Source: Oehlia diaphana (Eukaryota; Glomeromycota; Glomeromycetes; Glomerales; Glomeraceae). Taken from it: DNA of 47,695 bases. The notes under the pieces were generated by a model. It saw nothing but the letters and a program-made list of their open reading frames with translations. It did no database searches and was not told the origin of the DNA. Shown in pieces: positions 1-11,590 of this stretch. The stretch's first letter is position 1; every line of letters starts with the position of its first letter. The stretch lies in NCBI GenBank assembly GCA_003833135.1, contig QZLH01000670.1:21147-68841 (forward strand), read 5' to 3'. The position numbers were made by a program, and so were the translations under genes.

Positions 1-1892
1 CCAATGAGCTATAGATTGTCTTGATTGGATCAGTAGATAGCGAGATATTATTAAATTACTGTAATTATTCAAATTTAAGAGCGTAAACTTCTGTAATATT
101 ACGTTTTTAGTGTAATATTTCAAAATTTTACACCACCTCCGAAAGATTACACTAAATTACGCCTAAAAAAATTTCCTGATGAGCTAGCTTAAGACAGTTT
201 TATAACACTATTTTAACATTAGAATAGCATCAAATTAGATTCTTAAATCATATTATTTTCAAAAATTTTGGTTATTTTTTAATAATTTAAACTAATACTG
301 TAATGTAATTTTAATCCTATCTTTGAAATGCAATACCTTACCATTTAGACATCCAATTAATTCCAAATTCAGCATATATATAGGTTAGATTAAGAGCTTT
401 AAACAAGTCCAAATTATATGGATTTAATCATTAAATGTCAAGATATTATATTTTAAAAATTAGGTTAAAATTTCAGTATAGTGTTAACCAAAATTAATTG
501 CAGATTTACTGCATCACCTAATACAATATTTTTTTACACCACCTCAACACAGATTCATTACTATAGATCCATATAAATTATATACTATAATTTGAAAAAT
601 GGATTTGAATCATTTAAACTTTTCCCAATATTTACAATTTTTACTTTAAAGACTACTAAACAGATATAAAAGAAAAGCATTCTTGACATCTTAACAGGTA
701 ATCAAAGACACTCAAAAGTATGTAAACAAATAAATAACTCTTTATTAATAAAAAAAAATCATAGAGCATTGATAATAAGTGGATAGCTAGAAGGTAATAA
801 AAAGGTAATAAAGTAATAAAAATATATGAATAACTATAACAAGAAGAGTACAGAGGAATAAAAACAAACAGATACCAACTTGGTTGTAAAAACTGAAGAT
901 TACAGAATATTGAAAGTAGTGTTGTTAAGTACAAGTCAAACTGAACCAGGACCAATGAGGTCAACTTGGTTCCAAGTCTGACTAAACCGGATCATTAACA
1001 ACACTAGCTGGAAGCAGTAACTAGGTAATAATATTATACTCATATCTAGGTACATTATACCACAATTAGCTTATAAATTCACTATAAAAGGAAGTACAGA
1101 CAAATAGCATCAGAGCACGTCCACCGGTCCACGCACGTCGCAGAAATAATTAATATAAACAACGCGATCTCGCCAATCATGTGATCAGTGACAGTTAAAC
1201 ATCACGACCCAGAGATATATATATATAGGCGGGGAAATTTTGACTGCTGTAGGGAAACAATCAATTCGTTCTCTGGCTGCCAATTTGTTCAATAGTTATA
1301 AGGATTCTTGATTAAATAAAACGTTCCTATAGGATATATTTTTGCACACGATATTTGTGATATTTGAGACACGTTATTATTAGAAATACGCGTTTTAAGC
1401 GTGATACGTATAATTTTCTACGCCATGAGAGGTTTAAACGCGCAGCATACTACGCCGTTCGATCAACAGAAAGTTTTTTTGACTACACAAGTACAGTACT
1501 ACATCGGAAGTCTCTTGACGATTTTAGTAATCAACCATTTGATTAAAGTGCTGATTCAGGAACTTCAAAATATTTAAATGGTCAGATTTGACTCTCTTGC
1601 TCATTTTTATTGCTCTTTCTCTCTCGAACTTCGTTCGCTGAAAAACTACTTTTTGTAAGGTAATATCTTCGTTTCTATGAAATTGATATATAACGACGCG
1701 TTTATATTTTCGAAACGTTCTGAAATGACTTTTTATTGAATTTTTTTTTTTCATAAAACAGATAACTTTAGGTAAAACTATCATCAATATTATTAAAGTA
1801 AGCTTAATAGAAATATAACGTGTGTTTTCATCCTTGTATTAAAATTTTTTTCTTTTTTCTCTCCATTTATTTTAAATATTCCCATCTAAGCC
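1..1892. other. Intergenic region upstream of the first F-box gene
   Basis: No gene is supported here. Short open frames are A/T-rich and have no recognisable protein character. A 14-bp word (TTTTACACCACCTC) occurs at 126-139 and again at 532-545. An imperfect inverted repeat lies at 102-116 and 146-161. A less A+T-rich stretch at about 1100-1260 contains an inverted CCAAT box and a TATATATATA run at about 1217, which could be the core promoter of the F-box gene. Another G+C-richer patch is at 1380-1460. Confidence 0.5.
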
Positions 1893-3533
1893 ATGGCATC
1901 CAAATTACCTATTGAATGTCTTAGAAGAATTTTTGAAGAGCTTACCAAAAGTGATCTAACCGTCGATCCTTTTACTCATAATGATGCAATTGTTTATTCA
2001 AATTTAAATTATCTTTACTCGTGTGTCTTGGTAAATCGAACCTGGTGTAATACTGCAATCCCTTTGCTCTGGAAAGATCCTCTGCACTGGCTATCTATTA
2101 AAGACGATGATTTTATAAAGCAAGTGGTTGTACCTTGGAAGGATCAATTGCGTTTCCACGTTCCATTCACCTATGCAAAGTCTGAAAAATTACCATTACT
2201 CATTTCAACTTATTTTGCATGTTTGCCGGAAAAAAGTCGACGTAGTTTGAAAACTAACAAGGCTTTTAAATTGCCGGAAGATATAATTGAAACCACAACT
2301 TTTTATGATTATCCGTTCTTTTTGAGAAGATTGAACTTGCCTACATTAGTAAACGCCGTTTCAATGTGGATTCAACAACATCATTCAACTGATGAACCAT
2401 TAGACGAGGATATAGACTCAGAGGATGTTCTTTCAGCTGATGTATTAACAGAAAAGCTTATAAAATTGTTTATGGAAAAAAGCACTAACCTGGAATATCT
2501 CAGTTATATTAAACTACCTGTTTCTTTACATAATGACGTTGGACACATTAAGATTAATATAGCAGGATTCCCGGGCTCAAAAATAGCCTTAGCAAATATC
2601 ACGTCTTTTCACTTTAACGCATGTGCTATCAAGAAACCTGAAAATTACTATGTGAGTCTATCACGTATATGTCATTCTATTAGAAATTTAGAAATTCGAT
2701 GTCTTTGTAATGATAGCAAAGGATTGGCTGCACTTATAGGGTCACAACGGGGGCTGGTAAAGCTTTTGATCCATGGAGCGAATTATTATTATGGAATCCA
2801 CAATGGGTACATTCCAAAATATAGCTACCGTTATATTACTAAAGCATTATATAATAAAGTTAGTGATCTCACTTATTTAAATTTTCAATGTAATGGGATT
2901 CCACTGGAAACTTTTGCGTCTTGTACAAAATTAGAACAATTAATATTACATGCTAATTATTACCAAAATGCCGATAAATTCATCAAGTCAGATTTTTCGC
3001 ATTTAAAATCATTACTCATTAAAGATGGTTCATTTTTGATAAATCATCAAACCAACATTATTCAAAATTCTGGTGGTTATATATCAGAAATTGTAAATTC
3101 TATGAATGAACCGAGAGATCCGGATAACCTAACAAAATTTTATGAAACAGTTATTGACTTCTGCCCTAGATTAACTATTTTGGAGTATTACATATGCAAG
3201 GACCAAATTTCATTAATACCTATCTTGTTCAACAAGTGTAACCAACTTCGAAAATTAGCTTTACACTCTACAGATATGCAAACCGAAACCGTTGAAATTA
3301 ACGATGTTTTGTCAAAAATGGGAGAAGAAATTCCCGAGCAATTACGGATGATTGAAATTCCATGGCATTTTAAATTTTCTGCTGACTCTTTGGAATCCTT
3401 TTTAAAAGGTTGTCAAAGAAGACTGAAAGAACCATTGCAATTTGAGCCTTCTATTTCCACGGATGAACAAAAAGAAATATTGGATCGATATGTCAACATT
3501 GGCGTGTTGAAGAAAAACTTGAGTAATTATTAA
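1893..3533 (+). CDS. F-box/LRR-like protein 1 (546 aa)
   Basis: Single-exon gene starting at an ATG in good context (gccATGGC) after a pyrimidine-rich leader. The first 65 residues form a degenerate F-box of the Rhizophagus type: LPIECLRRIFEEL, then CVLVNRTWC and IPLLWKDP. The rest is a long, irregular series of leucine-rich segments such as LEYLSYIKLP and LTYLNFQC, as expected for a substrate-binding solenoid. F-box proteins join Skp1 and Cul1 to form ubiquitin ligases, and the LRR-like part would choose the target; the target cannot be inferred. It is tail-to-tail with the next F-box gene, 365 bp away, but the two differ strongly, so this is not a recent duplication. Confidence 0.9.
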   Translation: MASKLPIECLRRIFEELTKSDLTVDPFTHNDAIVYSNLNYLYSCVLVNRTWCNTAIPLLWKDPLHWLSIKDDDFIKQVVVPWKDQLRFHVPFTYAKSEKLPLLISTYFACLPEKSRRSLKTNKAFKLPEDIIETTTFYDYPFFLRRLNLPTLVNAVSMWIQQHHSTDEPLDEDIDSEDVLSADVLTEKLIKLFMEKSTNLEYLSYIKLPVSLHNDVGHIKINIAGFPGSKIALANITSFHFNACAIKKPENYYVSLSRICHSIRNLEIRCLCNDSKGLAALIGSQRGLVKLLIHGANYYYGIHNGYIPKYSYRYITKALYNKVSDLTYLNFQCNGIPLETFASCTKLEQLILHANYYQNADKFIKSDFSHLKSLLIKDGSFLINHQTNIIQNSGGYISEIVNSMNEPRDPDNLTKFYETVIDFCPRLTILEYYICKDQISLIPILFNKCNQLRKLALHSTDMQTETVEINDVLSKMGEEIPEQLRMIEIPWHFKFSADSLESFLKGCQRRLKEPLQFEPSISTDEQKEILDRYVNIGVLKKNLSNY

Positions 3534-3898
3534 ACTTTTTTTTTTTGATATTTTATTTATTTTATTTATTTTTTATAAGTTAATTAGATTTCTTTTATTT
3601 AAATTGAAAATTTATTTAGATATGATATGAGAATAGAAAAACAATAGAAGAAAAATATGTAAAATATATATATATACAAAATTAGTATATTGATGAAGTG
3701 GAGATAAGTATCAAAAAATTTTTATAATAAATTTAGGCTTATAAAAGCATCCCAAATAATTTGATGCTATAAATTTAATATATTTTATAATCTTTATAAT
3801 CTAAGAATCTTTACTTGATTGGTCTTAACAATGATCAAAAAGTCTAAATCGAATCATTAACTAATACGAAATTATAATAAATATAAGTAAATGAGTTT
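3534..3898. other. Convergent spacer between two F-box genes
   Basis: A/T-rich 365-bp spacer holding the 3' ends of both F-box genes. It starts with a T run and TTTAT repeats and contains a short TA run near 3668. I see no further gene. Confidence 0.6.
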
Positions 3899-5371
3899 TT
3901 AATCAAACACACAACTTTTCAAAACACCATTCTTTTTAAATCTATTACAAACATTTATGACCAATTCATTTGAAGTAACGATATTCAGATAATCTAAAGG
4001 ATATTTCTTGTTTTTGCTCCAACTTTCCAAAAATTCACTTAAATTATCTTTAGTAAATTTCCAATTTTCTTTAAAAGTTAACTTCGACAAATCAGGCAAA
4101 ATATTATTATTCACTAAAATATTAAAAATGTTTCTAGCATCTACTATGTTGTTATTTTCTACAGATTCAGTATATTCAGTAGATATAAATTTAATTTCTT
4201 TCAAAAAACTACATTTCTTTAAGAATGATTCCAAATTTAATAAAATATCTTTTCTAACCCATACTACAACGAATTCTAAATATGGACAACATTGAGAGAT
4301 AATACGTAAATAATTATTTATAGATTCTGTTGTAAGATATTTTGGATATAAATCAAGATCTATTATTTTCAGTCGAGAAAGATTTCTTGGAGAAGAAGAT
4401 GATGATAAAATAATATTTGATAAAGAATTTAAAGCTATAGGTAATGATTGATGTTGATAAATATAAGAATGTAACGTATTTAAATTAGGTAAATTAATAA
4501 CTAATTTGTTAAAATCAAAATCTGATTCCGATGGTATATTTATAGCAAATTCTTCACAATTAACTAAAGAATTAAAAATTTCAGGAGGAATGCAAAGTTC
4601 ATAATCAATATTTATAGAGGTTAAAGTATTTGATTGTGTCAATAGTGCATCACCTATTAAAGGACACAATATATTATTATTATTTGATTTCAATACAATT
4701 CTTTTTAATCTCTTTTGGGACTTGATAAGTTGAGCTAAACCTTTATTATCCTGAAAACAATTAATTATTAACTCTTGTAAATTATGACAAATTTCTGATA
4801 ATTCCAAGAAATAAATATGATGAATGAATGTTGAACAAGTCAACTTTACCAAAGAAGGTAAGCAAGTTTTTGTTCCATTAAAATGACAAATTGAATAATT
4901 TGGAAGATTTAGATTAAGTCTATTACAATTATTCATAAACAAATTCCAAAAAGTTCCTTGTAATAAGTTATATCTATTTAATTCATAATATTCAACAAGA
5001 ATTCCATCTATAAGAGATTCAATAACATCTTTTGAAAGGATTTTTATGTAAGAGATATAATTAAATAAAGGATGATTTGAAAATTTTGATTGTGTATCAA
5101 TTATTCCTTTTTCATAAAGAATTTTTTTAAGATAAGAATCACAATTTGAAAAAAGAAATTGTTTCGAATTTGAATCACAACATAATAAAATGGTTCTCGA
5201 TAAATTTTCCCAAGAGTTTGGATTTGTCCATGGATTTTCCCATAATAATGGGACTGTAATTTTACACCATGATGTATTTACAAATAATAATTTATGTAAT
5301 GATTTTTTTCTTTGTGTTACACAATTTTCTATTATAACTCTGATAATATCTTCACAAATATAAGGAGCCAT
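3899..5371 (-). CDS. F-box/LRR-like protein 2 (490 aa)
   Basis: Single-exon gene on the minus strand. The N-terminus (about residues 1-50) is an F-box-like helix set ending in LLFVNTSWC and VPLLWENPW, which aligns with the same positions of the first F-box protein. It continues with leucine-rich segments (for example LVKLTCSTF, LQELIINCF, LSRLKIIDLDL) and closes with the family's typical C-terminus before a final 'NGVLKSC'. The role inferred is substrate adaptor of an SCF ubiquitin ligase. The region upstream (5372-6300) is its likely promoter. Sequence identity to its neighbours is low outside the F-box. Confidence 0.9.
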   Translation of the reverse strand: MAPYICEDIIRVIIENCVTQRKKSLHKLLFVNTSWCKITVPLLWENPWTNPNSWENLSRTILLCCDSNSKQFLFSNCDSYLKKILYEKGIIDTQSKFSNHPLFNYISYIKILSKDVIESLIDGILVEYYELNRYNLLQGTFWNLFMNNCNRLNLNLPNYSICHFNGTKTCLPSLVKLTCSTFIHHIYFLELSEICHNLQELIINCFQDNKGLAQLIKSQKRLKRIVLKSNNNNILCPLIGDALLTQSNTLTSINIDYELCIPPEIFNSLVNCEEFAINIPSESDFDFNKLVINLPNLNTLHSYIYQHQSLPIALNSLSNIILSSSSSPRNLSRLKIIDLDLYPKYLTTESINNYLRIISQCCPYLEFVVVWVRKDILLNLESFLKKCSFLKEIKFISTEYTESVENNNIVDARNIFNILVNNNILPDLSKLTFKENWKFTKDNLSEFLESWSKNKKYPLDYLNIVTSNELVINVCNRFKKNGVLKSCVFD

Positions 5372-7691
5372 TTTCGATAAAATTTATAAAATAATGAAAA
5401 AAAAGGTGAAAGGAAAAAGAAAATTGGATACTTTTTATATATCCAAAAATCATGTCCAAATTTAGATCTTAAATGAGCCCGTTTGAATTTTGGCGTAATG
5501 AAATTTTTTCCCAGTCTAATATTATTTTACTTATATAACGCCATTTCATCCCAACAACATCAAATCATATGATGATATGAATGAATTTATTATTTATGAT
5601 CACGTAAATCAAAATGAGTGGCTATTATTAAATATGTATATTTCCGCAATTTCCGTGTTACACTGGCTTTGATTCTAAGAATTTCATCAATTTTATAAAA
5701 TATCCCGTTTTTTGTTTCATTCAATAATAGATAACAAAAAATTTTTTTTCCTTTGGGTAACCTTTGATAGCATACTTATACTTAAAACGAATGATTTGAC
5801 TGATAAGATAACGAGTTTCTATCGTCCGTCTTATCGCAAATGACAATCATCGAGTGGCGTAGTATCAATTTTGAAATAAAAGTTCGTCAGTTTTATAAAA
5901 AGAAGAGAAAATGTCTATAACTAAACATTATAGACTAATTAAATAAATGAGTAAATTATACCTTTAACTTTAATCTAAATTACTGTATATTCGATTTTAC
6001 AGTGACGGTATCTTTGGTCGCAAGATAAAAGTTTACAATTAATTAATTTATTTATTTTTATCTAAAGGGAATTCTTTGATTATCTATCGATAAATAATAT
6101 TTTAACGTGAAATGACTTTGCGTACCAATACGCGCTAAAAACGGTTGGTCTAACCACATCTGGGTAATTCTTACGCGTGTTGCATAATCTCACGGAACAA
6201 CTAAATTTGTTAGAAATCCGTAGTACGTTCTCATAATTATTTATTATTACCGTAAAGTATATTTAAATTTCTGCAAACATGGCATAGCGCCTTTATCTTT
6301 ATTAATTTTATTAAGAAATTTACAATTAAACGAAAATACATTAAAAGAATGAATTAAATTTCGTTCATCACAATTTTGCTTAAAAGCAGCCGAATTAGAT
6401 TTAAGTCAAGACGAAATATTCTAAGTATCAAGAACCTGAATAAACATGAGACCTCCATGAGGATTCCCGAAAGCTTTGGTGGTCTCGGAATATACAAATC
6501 GAATTTCCCGAAATCCGAACCTAGTCCGAACCATTCAAACGTTTTTTTACTCGTTTGTTTGTTCATGTGTAAAGTCTTAAATGTTAGAGTTCTTCAACAT
6601 TCAATACATTTAGGAATAATAATTTTTCCGGATCTGAATAAAACTTTACTTATAGTTTGCTGATCTGCTTTACTCTTACTATCATAAAAAAAAAAATATT
6701 TTCTTATCACCTGATTCAATATTATTATGTCTCCTGATTTTACTAATTACCTGACTGCTGTTATCCGATTTACTATCCATTACTACTATTATCGTTCAGC
6801 CAAATAGGATCATGCAGATTTTCATAGAGAAACAATACATGATTAAAATATTTATTGTAAAGCTTACTTATAATGTTATAATTAATGCATGACAAAACGA
6901 TAACACTTTTATTGGATGTTTATATCGGTCACAGGCCTTTCATTGATTGGTGAAAATGGCCACTACATGATCCCTTATCATCCAATAACATATAGTATAT
7001 TAATATATATATTTTACATTTTTTTAATTTATTATGGTATTTATATTTACTTTTACTTTAAATTTAATATATTTACAATATTTTTATTATAATTTTAATA
7101 ATATTTGATTAATATTTTAATTTGATTAATATTTTTATTTATTTAATTTAATAGAATTATTTATAATTTTTTTTTTATTTAATATTTTCAAATTATATAT
7201 AAATAGAGTATTCAAAATATATGATATTTTAATATTAAATTATTAATTATTTTCTAAAATTAAGCACTATTTCAAACTTTTTAAGTTATATTAAAAATGA
7301 AATATTAACAAAATTCTTGTAATAAAGAATATTTAATTTGAAAAATTTTGGTATATTACAATTATATTATAAGTAATAATTGTTAAATATTTTTTTATTT
7401 TTTAATAAAATATATTAAAAAAAAGGTAAAAAAAAAGATCATTTAAAATTAAAAGAAAAAATATAATATGTTTATTAATATAATTTCAAGGTTACAAAAA
7501 TAAAATATTTATGCAAAATTAGCATTAAAAAAAAAAAATAAAAAAAACATTAATATCCAAATCTTATTAGATATAAATGCATTTTTGTCAACTAGTAAAA
7601 ATAGAAAAAACTTTAAAAATTAAAATAAATTATTGTATTTAATATATTAATAAAATAATAAAAAGAGAAAAATTTTTGCATTTTCTTTTTA
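5372..7691. other. Gene-free A/T-rich region upstream of F-box gene 2
   Basis: No gene is supported. The first kilobase probably holds the promoter of the minus-strand F-box gene. 6360-6560 is an island richer in G+C with short open frames on both strands that do not look like protein and may be a decayed repeat. 6909-6988 carries two nested inverted repeats (separate entry). From about 7000 onward the sequence is nearly pure A/T. Confidence 0.5.
6909..6988. repeat. Nested inverted repeats with CCAAT-type cores
   Basis: TTATTGGATG at 6909-6918 is the exact inverse of CATCCAATAA at 6979-6988. Between them GGCCTTTCA (6934-6942) pairs with TGAAAATGGCC (6951-6961) apart from single mismatches. 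Three CCAAT/ATTGG words fall inside. It could be a very small foldback element or a cluster of CCAAT-factor sites. Confidence 0.5.
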
Positions 7692-7908
7692 GGCTAGGCA
7701 AAAAAATTTTTTAGATTCTCGTGACATAAAATTTTAAAAATAATCCAGCCAGCATTTTTTTTTATATATGTAAAATTTTTTTTACATATATTGGGCAAAA
7801 ATTTAAAATTACACGATAAAAATTTTTTACTATAAAAAAAAATTTTTTTATTTTTCAAAAAACTGATCTAACTAGATCACAAGAATCTAAATTTTTTTTT
7901 GCCCAGCC
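7692..7908. mobile_element. Tourist-like (PIF/Harbinger-type) MITE, 217 bp
   Basis: The left end reads GGCTAGGCAAAAA and the inverse of the right end reads GGCTGGGCAAAAA. Similarity continues for about 33 bp on each side (TTTAGATTCT then CGTGA versus TGTGA). Both ends are flanked by TTA (7689-7691 and 7909-7911), a 3-bp target duplication of the TWA type used by PIF/Harbinger elements. No open frame is inside. A central inverted repeat around ATATATGTAAAA makes it a compact foldback. Superfamily assignment is an inference from the duplication length and the GG-start of the ends. Confidence 0.75.
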
Positions 7909-8096
7909 TTAACTTGAATTTTCTAATTTAAAATATAAATAAGATAAAATATTTTATATTTTATATAAAATTTATTTTTTTAATAGAAATTTTCTTTAAT
8001 AATATAAAAATAATAAACTTTTATTTAATCAAAATGATATTAACTAAAAATATTAACTGTAATTTAAAAAGTGACAAAATAAAATTTTTATACAAA

Positions 8097-9472
8097 TAGT
8101 AGTCTAAATGATTCAGCCAGTTTATTTTGCCAAAATTATACAAATTATTATATATTAATATAATAAAAATATATAATTTTATATTAATAATATCAATAAA
8201 TAAATTTCTATATTTTAATTTGTTCCTTTAGCATTTTTTTGGAAATATAAAATCATTTTATCACATGAATTTTTACAATTTACAAAAATATTATAATTTA
8301 CTCAATATCAATTTTATCATAAATTTGCTACTATTTAAATTATCTTAATAAAACAAATATAGTGAGTTAAAAATTATGAAAATCCAATTATCAAAATAAA
8401 AGATATTATAAAAAATATATATATAAATTTAATATTTAAACTTTTTAAAATATAATTACATGCAAAAAATTAAATTTTATAAATGAAAAATTATTATTAT
8501 TTTAATTCTTTTAATAAGATAAATATAATAAATCTAAAATCATAAAATTTAATCATTAAATAATTTAAATTTAAATTATATAAATTTAAAAAGTTTTAAA
8601 ACTTGTATAATAATTATATTTGTATAGAATCTATAATTATAAAAATATTATTCTATAAGATTTATATAATATTATATTTACTATAATTTATTTTTTATTA
8701 CTAGCATATTTTAGAATTAATGCAACCATTATTGCAAATAAAGATAGAATTTATTATTAAATTTTTATTTAAATTAATAAATAAAAACATAATGATTATA
8801 TTTAGGGATACCAAAAATTCAGTTATAACCGATTATAACCAGTTTTTACCAGTTCAGTTACAATTCAGTTTCAGTCTAAAACCGATTAGTTAACTGTTAG
8901 TTTTATATATAAAAAAATAGACAAAAAAACTGATTAGTTAATCATATATTCCAAAGAAAAAAAGGTTTCTTTTATTAATTTTATTGAGAATACTATTAAA
9001 AATTATGATTTTAATGTTTATATATATATATAGTATTCTTATTTTTGAAATAATAAGAAAATTCATCTTTTACGTATTGATTATGTGATTTTAATTCTGC
9101 TAAAAAAAATCACAAAATTGACATTATTATCACAAAAAAATTATAAAAATATGTTGCAAAATATTTTTTTAATTAAATTAATGTAAAACATAACATTTTA
9201 CAATATTTTTACATTAAATTATAATTAACACTTTTTAACATTAGTTCATTCAATTTTGCAGTAGTTTTGCGATTGGTTTTGCAATTCAGTTTTATCAGTC
9301 AGTTTTGTGATCAGTTCAGTTTCAGCTGAAAACCGCAGTTTTAAAACTGAAACTGAACTGAACTGATCATTAGCATCCCTAATTATATTTAGCTTAAAAT
9401 TTATTTTTAATGTATAATATGTATGTAAATTTTTTGCATTAAAAAGTAGCCAAATCATTTAGTCCACTGCTA
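8097..9472. mobile_element. Old non-autonomous DNA transposon with imperfect TIRs
   Basis: The left end (TAGTAGTCTAAATGATT, then CAGCCA) matches the inverse of the right end (TAGCAGTGGACTAAATGATT, then TGGCTA), and looser similarity extends about 70 bp inward through TGCnAAAATT and a TA-rich stretch. I see no clear target duplication, so the ends are approximate and the insertion is old. There is no transposase frame. A hAT-type MITE sits inside it at 8803-9381. Without that insert the element would be about 0.8 kb. Confidence 0.6.
8803..9381. mobile_element. hAT-type MITE, 579 bp, with 8-bp target duplication
   Basis: The element begins TAGGGATAC and ends GCATCCCTA. Both ends are followed by arrays of CAGTT/GTTCAGT words, the right end forming its own palindrome around TTTTAAAACTG. 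The flanks are identical 8-mers: ATTATATT at 8795-8802 and at 9382-9389. An 8-bp duplication with YAGGG-type ends is the signature of hAT transposons. The interior is A/T-rich and non-coding, so it would have depended on a transposase elsewhere. The intact flanks suggest a fairly recent insertion, into an older element. Confidence 0.85.
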
Positions 9473-11590
9473 AATTTTAATTATAATTCAAATATTTTTT
9501 AAGCTAACATCTTTAATATTAATTTTATTTTATTTGAATTAATTATATTTTAATTATATGTAAAATAAACTATTTTATTAGTAAAATATATTTATTAAAA
9601 AAATTACTATTAATATTAAATGATTTATTAATTATATTTTGATTATCTGAAAATAACTTAAAATTTTATTGTATAAATTTATAAATAGTAATTTCCTTTT
9701 TCCTATTATAAGTTAATTATTATATATTATATACTTTTAAAATTACAAAAGAAAATTAAGAAAACATACTTTTGATTAACAATGATTTAAAAAATTTAAC
9801 TTTATAGTATTTTTTCTTTTGGAAAATTACTTTATTATTTCCAATTTTTTATATAAAATAAATAATACAAATACTTTAACTTAAGATTATAACACCTAAA
9901 CAGGCTAATATAATATAATTATTTTTTTATTTTGTCATTTATGTTTTGGTCAACTTCAATAATAAAATTATATTAAATTTAGCATTGATCTTTTTATTTT
10001 TGGTAAACAACTTTAAATAAAAGAAAATTCTTTAAATTACAATAAAATTCTAAATATTTATTATATATAATATAGGTAACATTGTTAAAATTTTTATATA
10101 ATATTTATCCATTAACCACCATTCAATTTTTTTTGGTTCAAAGTTCAGAGATATTCCCTTCTAATACGCCACGCCATAGCTCTTGCCAAAAAGTCACGTG
10201 GAAATGGACTACTAATAAATCACGTGTTTATTATGAATGCTAAGCATTACGATTTACGATATATATTTCATAAAAGCAATTTTTCATACGTCAATTTACG
10301 AAGTTCTTCATCTTGTAGGGTTTCGGTTTTTTTTTAGTTAGTTAGTTTATTTTTTCTTTTGGTGTTCCTGGTCCCCCATTTGATTAAATAGCGTAGTCCT
10401 ACTTTTTCAAATAGTTTAGACCGAAGAGTGAGGTCCTGTATAGGATGGTGTTTAGGTCCGATATGGGATGAAATCCTAAGATCTATACACATATATCGTA
10501 TGAAAATACCATCTGCTTTTATTTGTAATAGACTTTAGTATACTAATACTACTCTTTAGAAATAAAGTAAATAAATAAATATTTCATAAAAGCAACAATA
10601 ATTTAACAATAATTTCAAAAAAGTCAAGTTTTAGAACAATATAATTTCAAAAATGTCAAGATTTAGGTTCAAATAAATAATCAATTTTTTTTTTTTTTTA
10701 TTAAATATATGTATGTATATATATATATTATAAAAAGTCTATATGAATAAGAAAAAAAAAATGTGTATATGCGATCTACAGAATGTATTTAAAAAAAAAA
10801 AAGAAAAAAAAATTACGATTTCAGATTTTGCCGATTAATACGAAAAAGTTAAAAATAAAAAAATTTTCTTGAGTTGTCATAACTTAAAAAGGTTTTGCCA
10901 TACGAATTATTTGCCATAGAAAAAAATTAAAAAAAGAAAAATTAAACTTAAATATGAATTATGAATTAAAAATTATTATAAATGAAAAAAAAGTGCGGAG
11001 TTAGGGTAGGAAAGAAAATGCATATGAAATATGATGAATTTTGAATGATTAAATGAAAAAAAGTATTCTATAAATGCATCCTGTAACGGGTTGAAACTTT
11101 TTAATCATCTATTATTGTAAGGGAAGAAAGATATTATCGTGCAGAGGAAAAAAAAGGTTATGTACAAAAAAAAAAAAATTATGTTACGAAAAAAATGTAG
11201 GAAGATCTTTTCGCCTATGACGAAAAAGGTTCAACCAATATTTGTGAAAAAAAAAAAAAAAGAATAGTTCTAATTTAATAAATGTTACAGGTTTGGTTTG
11301 TTTTTTTTTTTAAAAATACGAATTTGAATTTGTTTTTTTTTTTTTTTGAAAATAAAAAAGTCTAAAATTTATATAAGAAACGAAATATATATACGAAATG
11401 TGTGTAAATTGCGACGAATATGCGCGTTTCCCACCCTGGAAATATAAAAAAAAAAAAAAAACCAACGAAGTGAAAAAAAATTATTGTTTTCCAAATGTCC
11501 GTTATGATTAAATATGTTATATATTTACGAAAAAAAAATGTTCTTTTGATATAGATATATATTTATATAATATTAAGTTATTGTTTTTTT
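9473..11590. other. Gene-free region downstream of the zinc-finger gene
   Basis: 9473-10130 is nearly pure A/T. 10140-10560 is richer in G+C and contains two CACGTG boxes (10195 and 10222), but no reading frame I can support; it could be a promoter or a non-coding exon. 10600-11590 is rich in A runs and probably includes the 3' untranslated region of the minus-strand C2H2 gene. Confidence 0.45.

Noticed and set aside
656..964. 102-codon minus-strand frame rich in Leu, Phe and Tyr
   Set aside because: Hydrophobic, A/T-driven composition with no motif; probably chance.
6354..6663. Overlapping frames of 70 and 95 codons on opposite strands
   Set aside because: The patch is less A/T-rich, but neither frame shows a domain or sensible composition; more likely a decayed repeat.
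9246..9458. 70-codon minus-strand frame
   Set aside because: Lies across the right end of the hAT-type MITE; its apparent repeats are the CAGTT terminal array.
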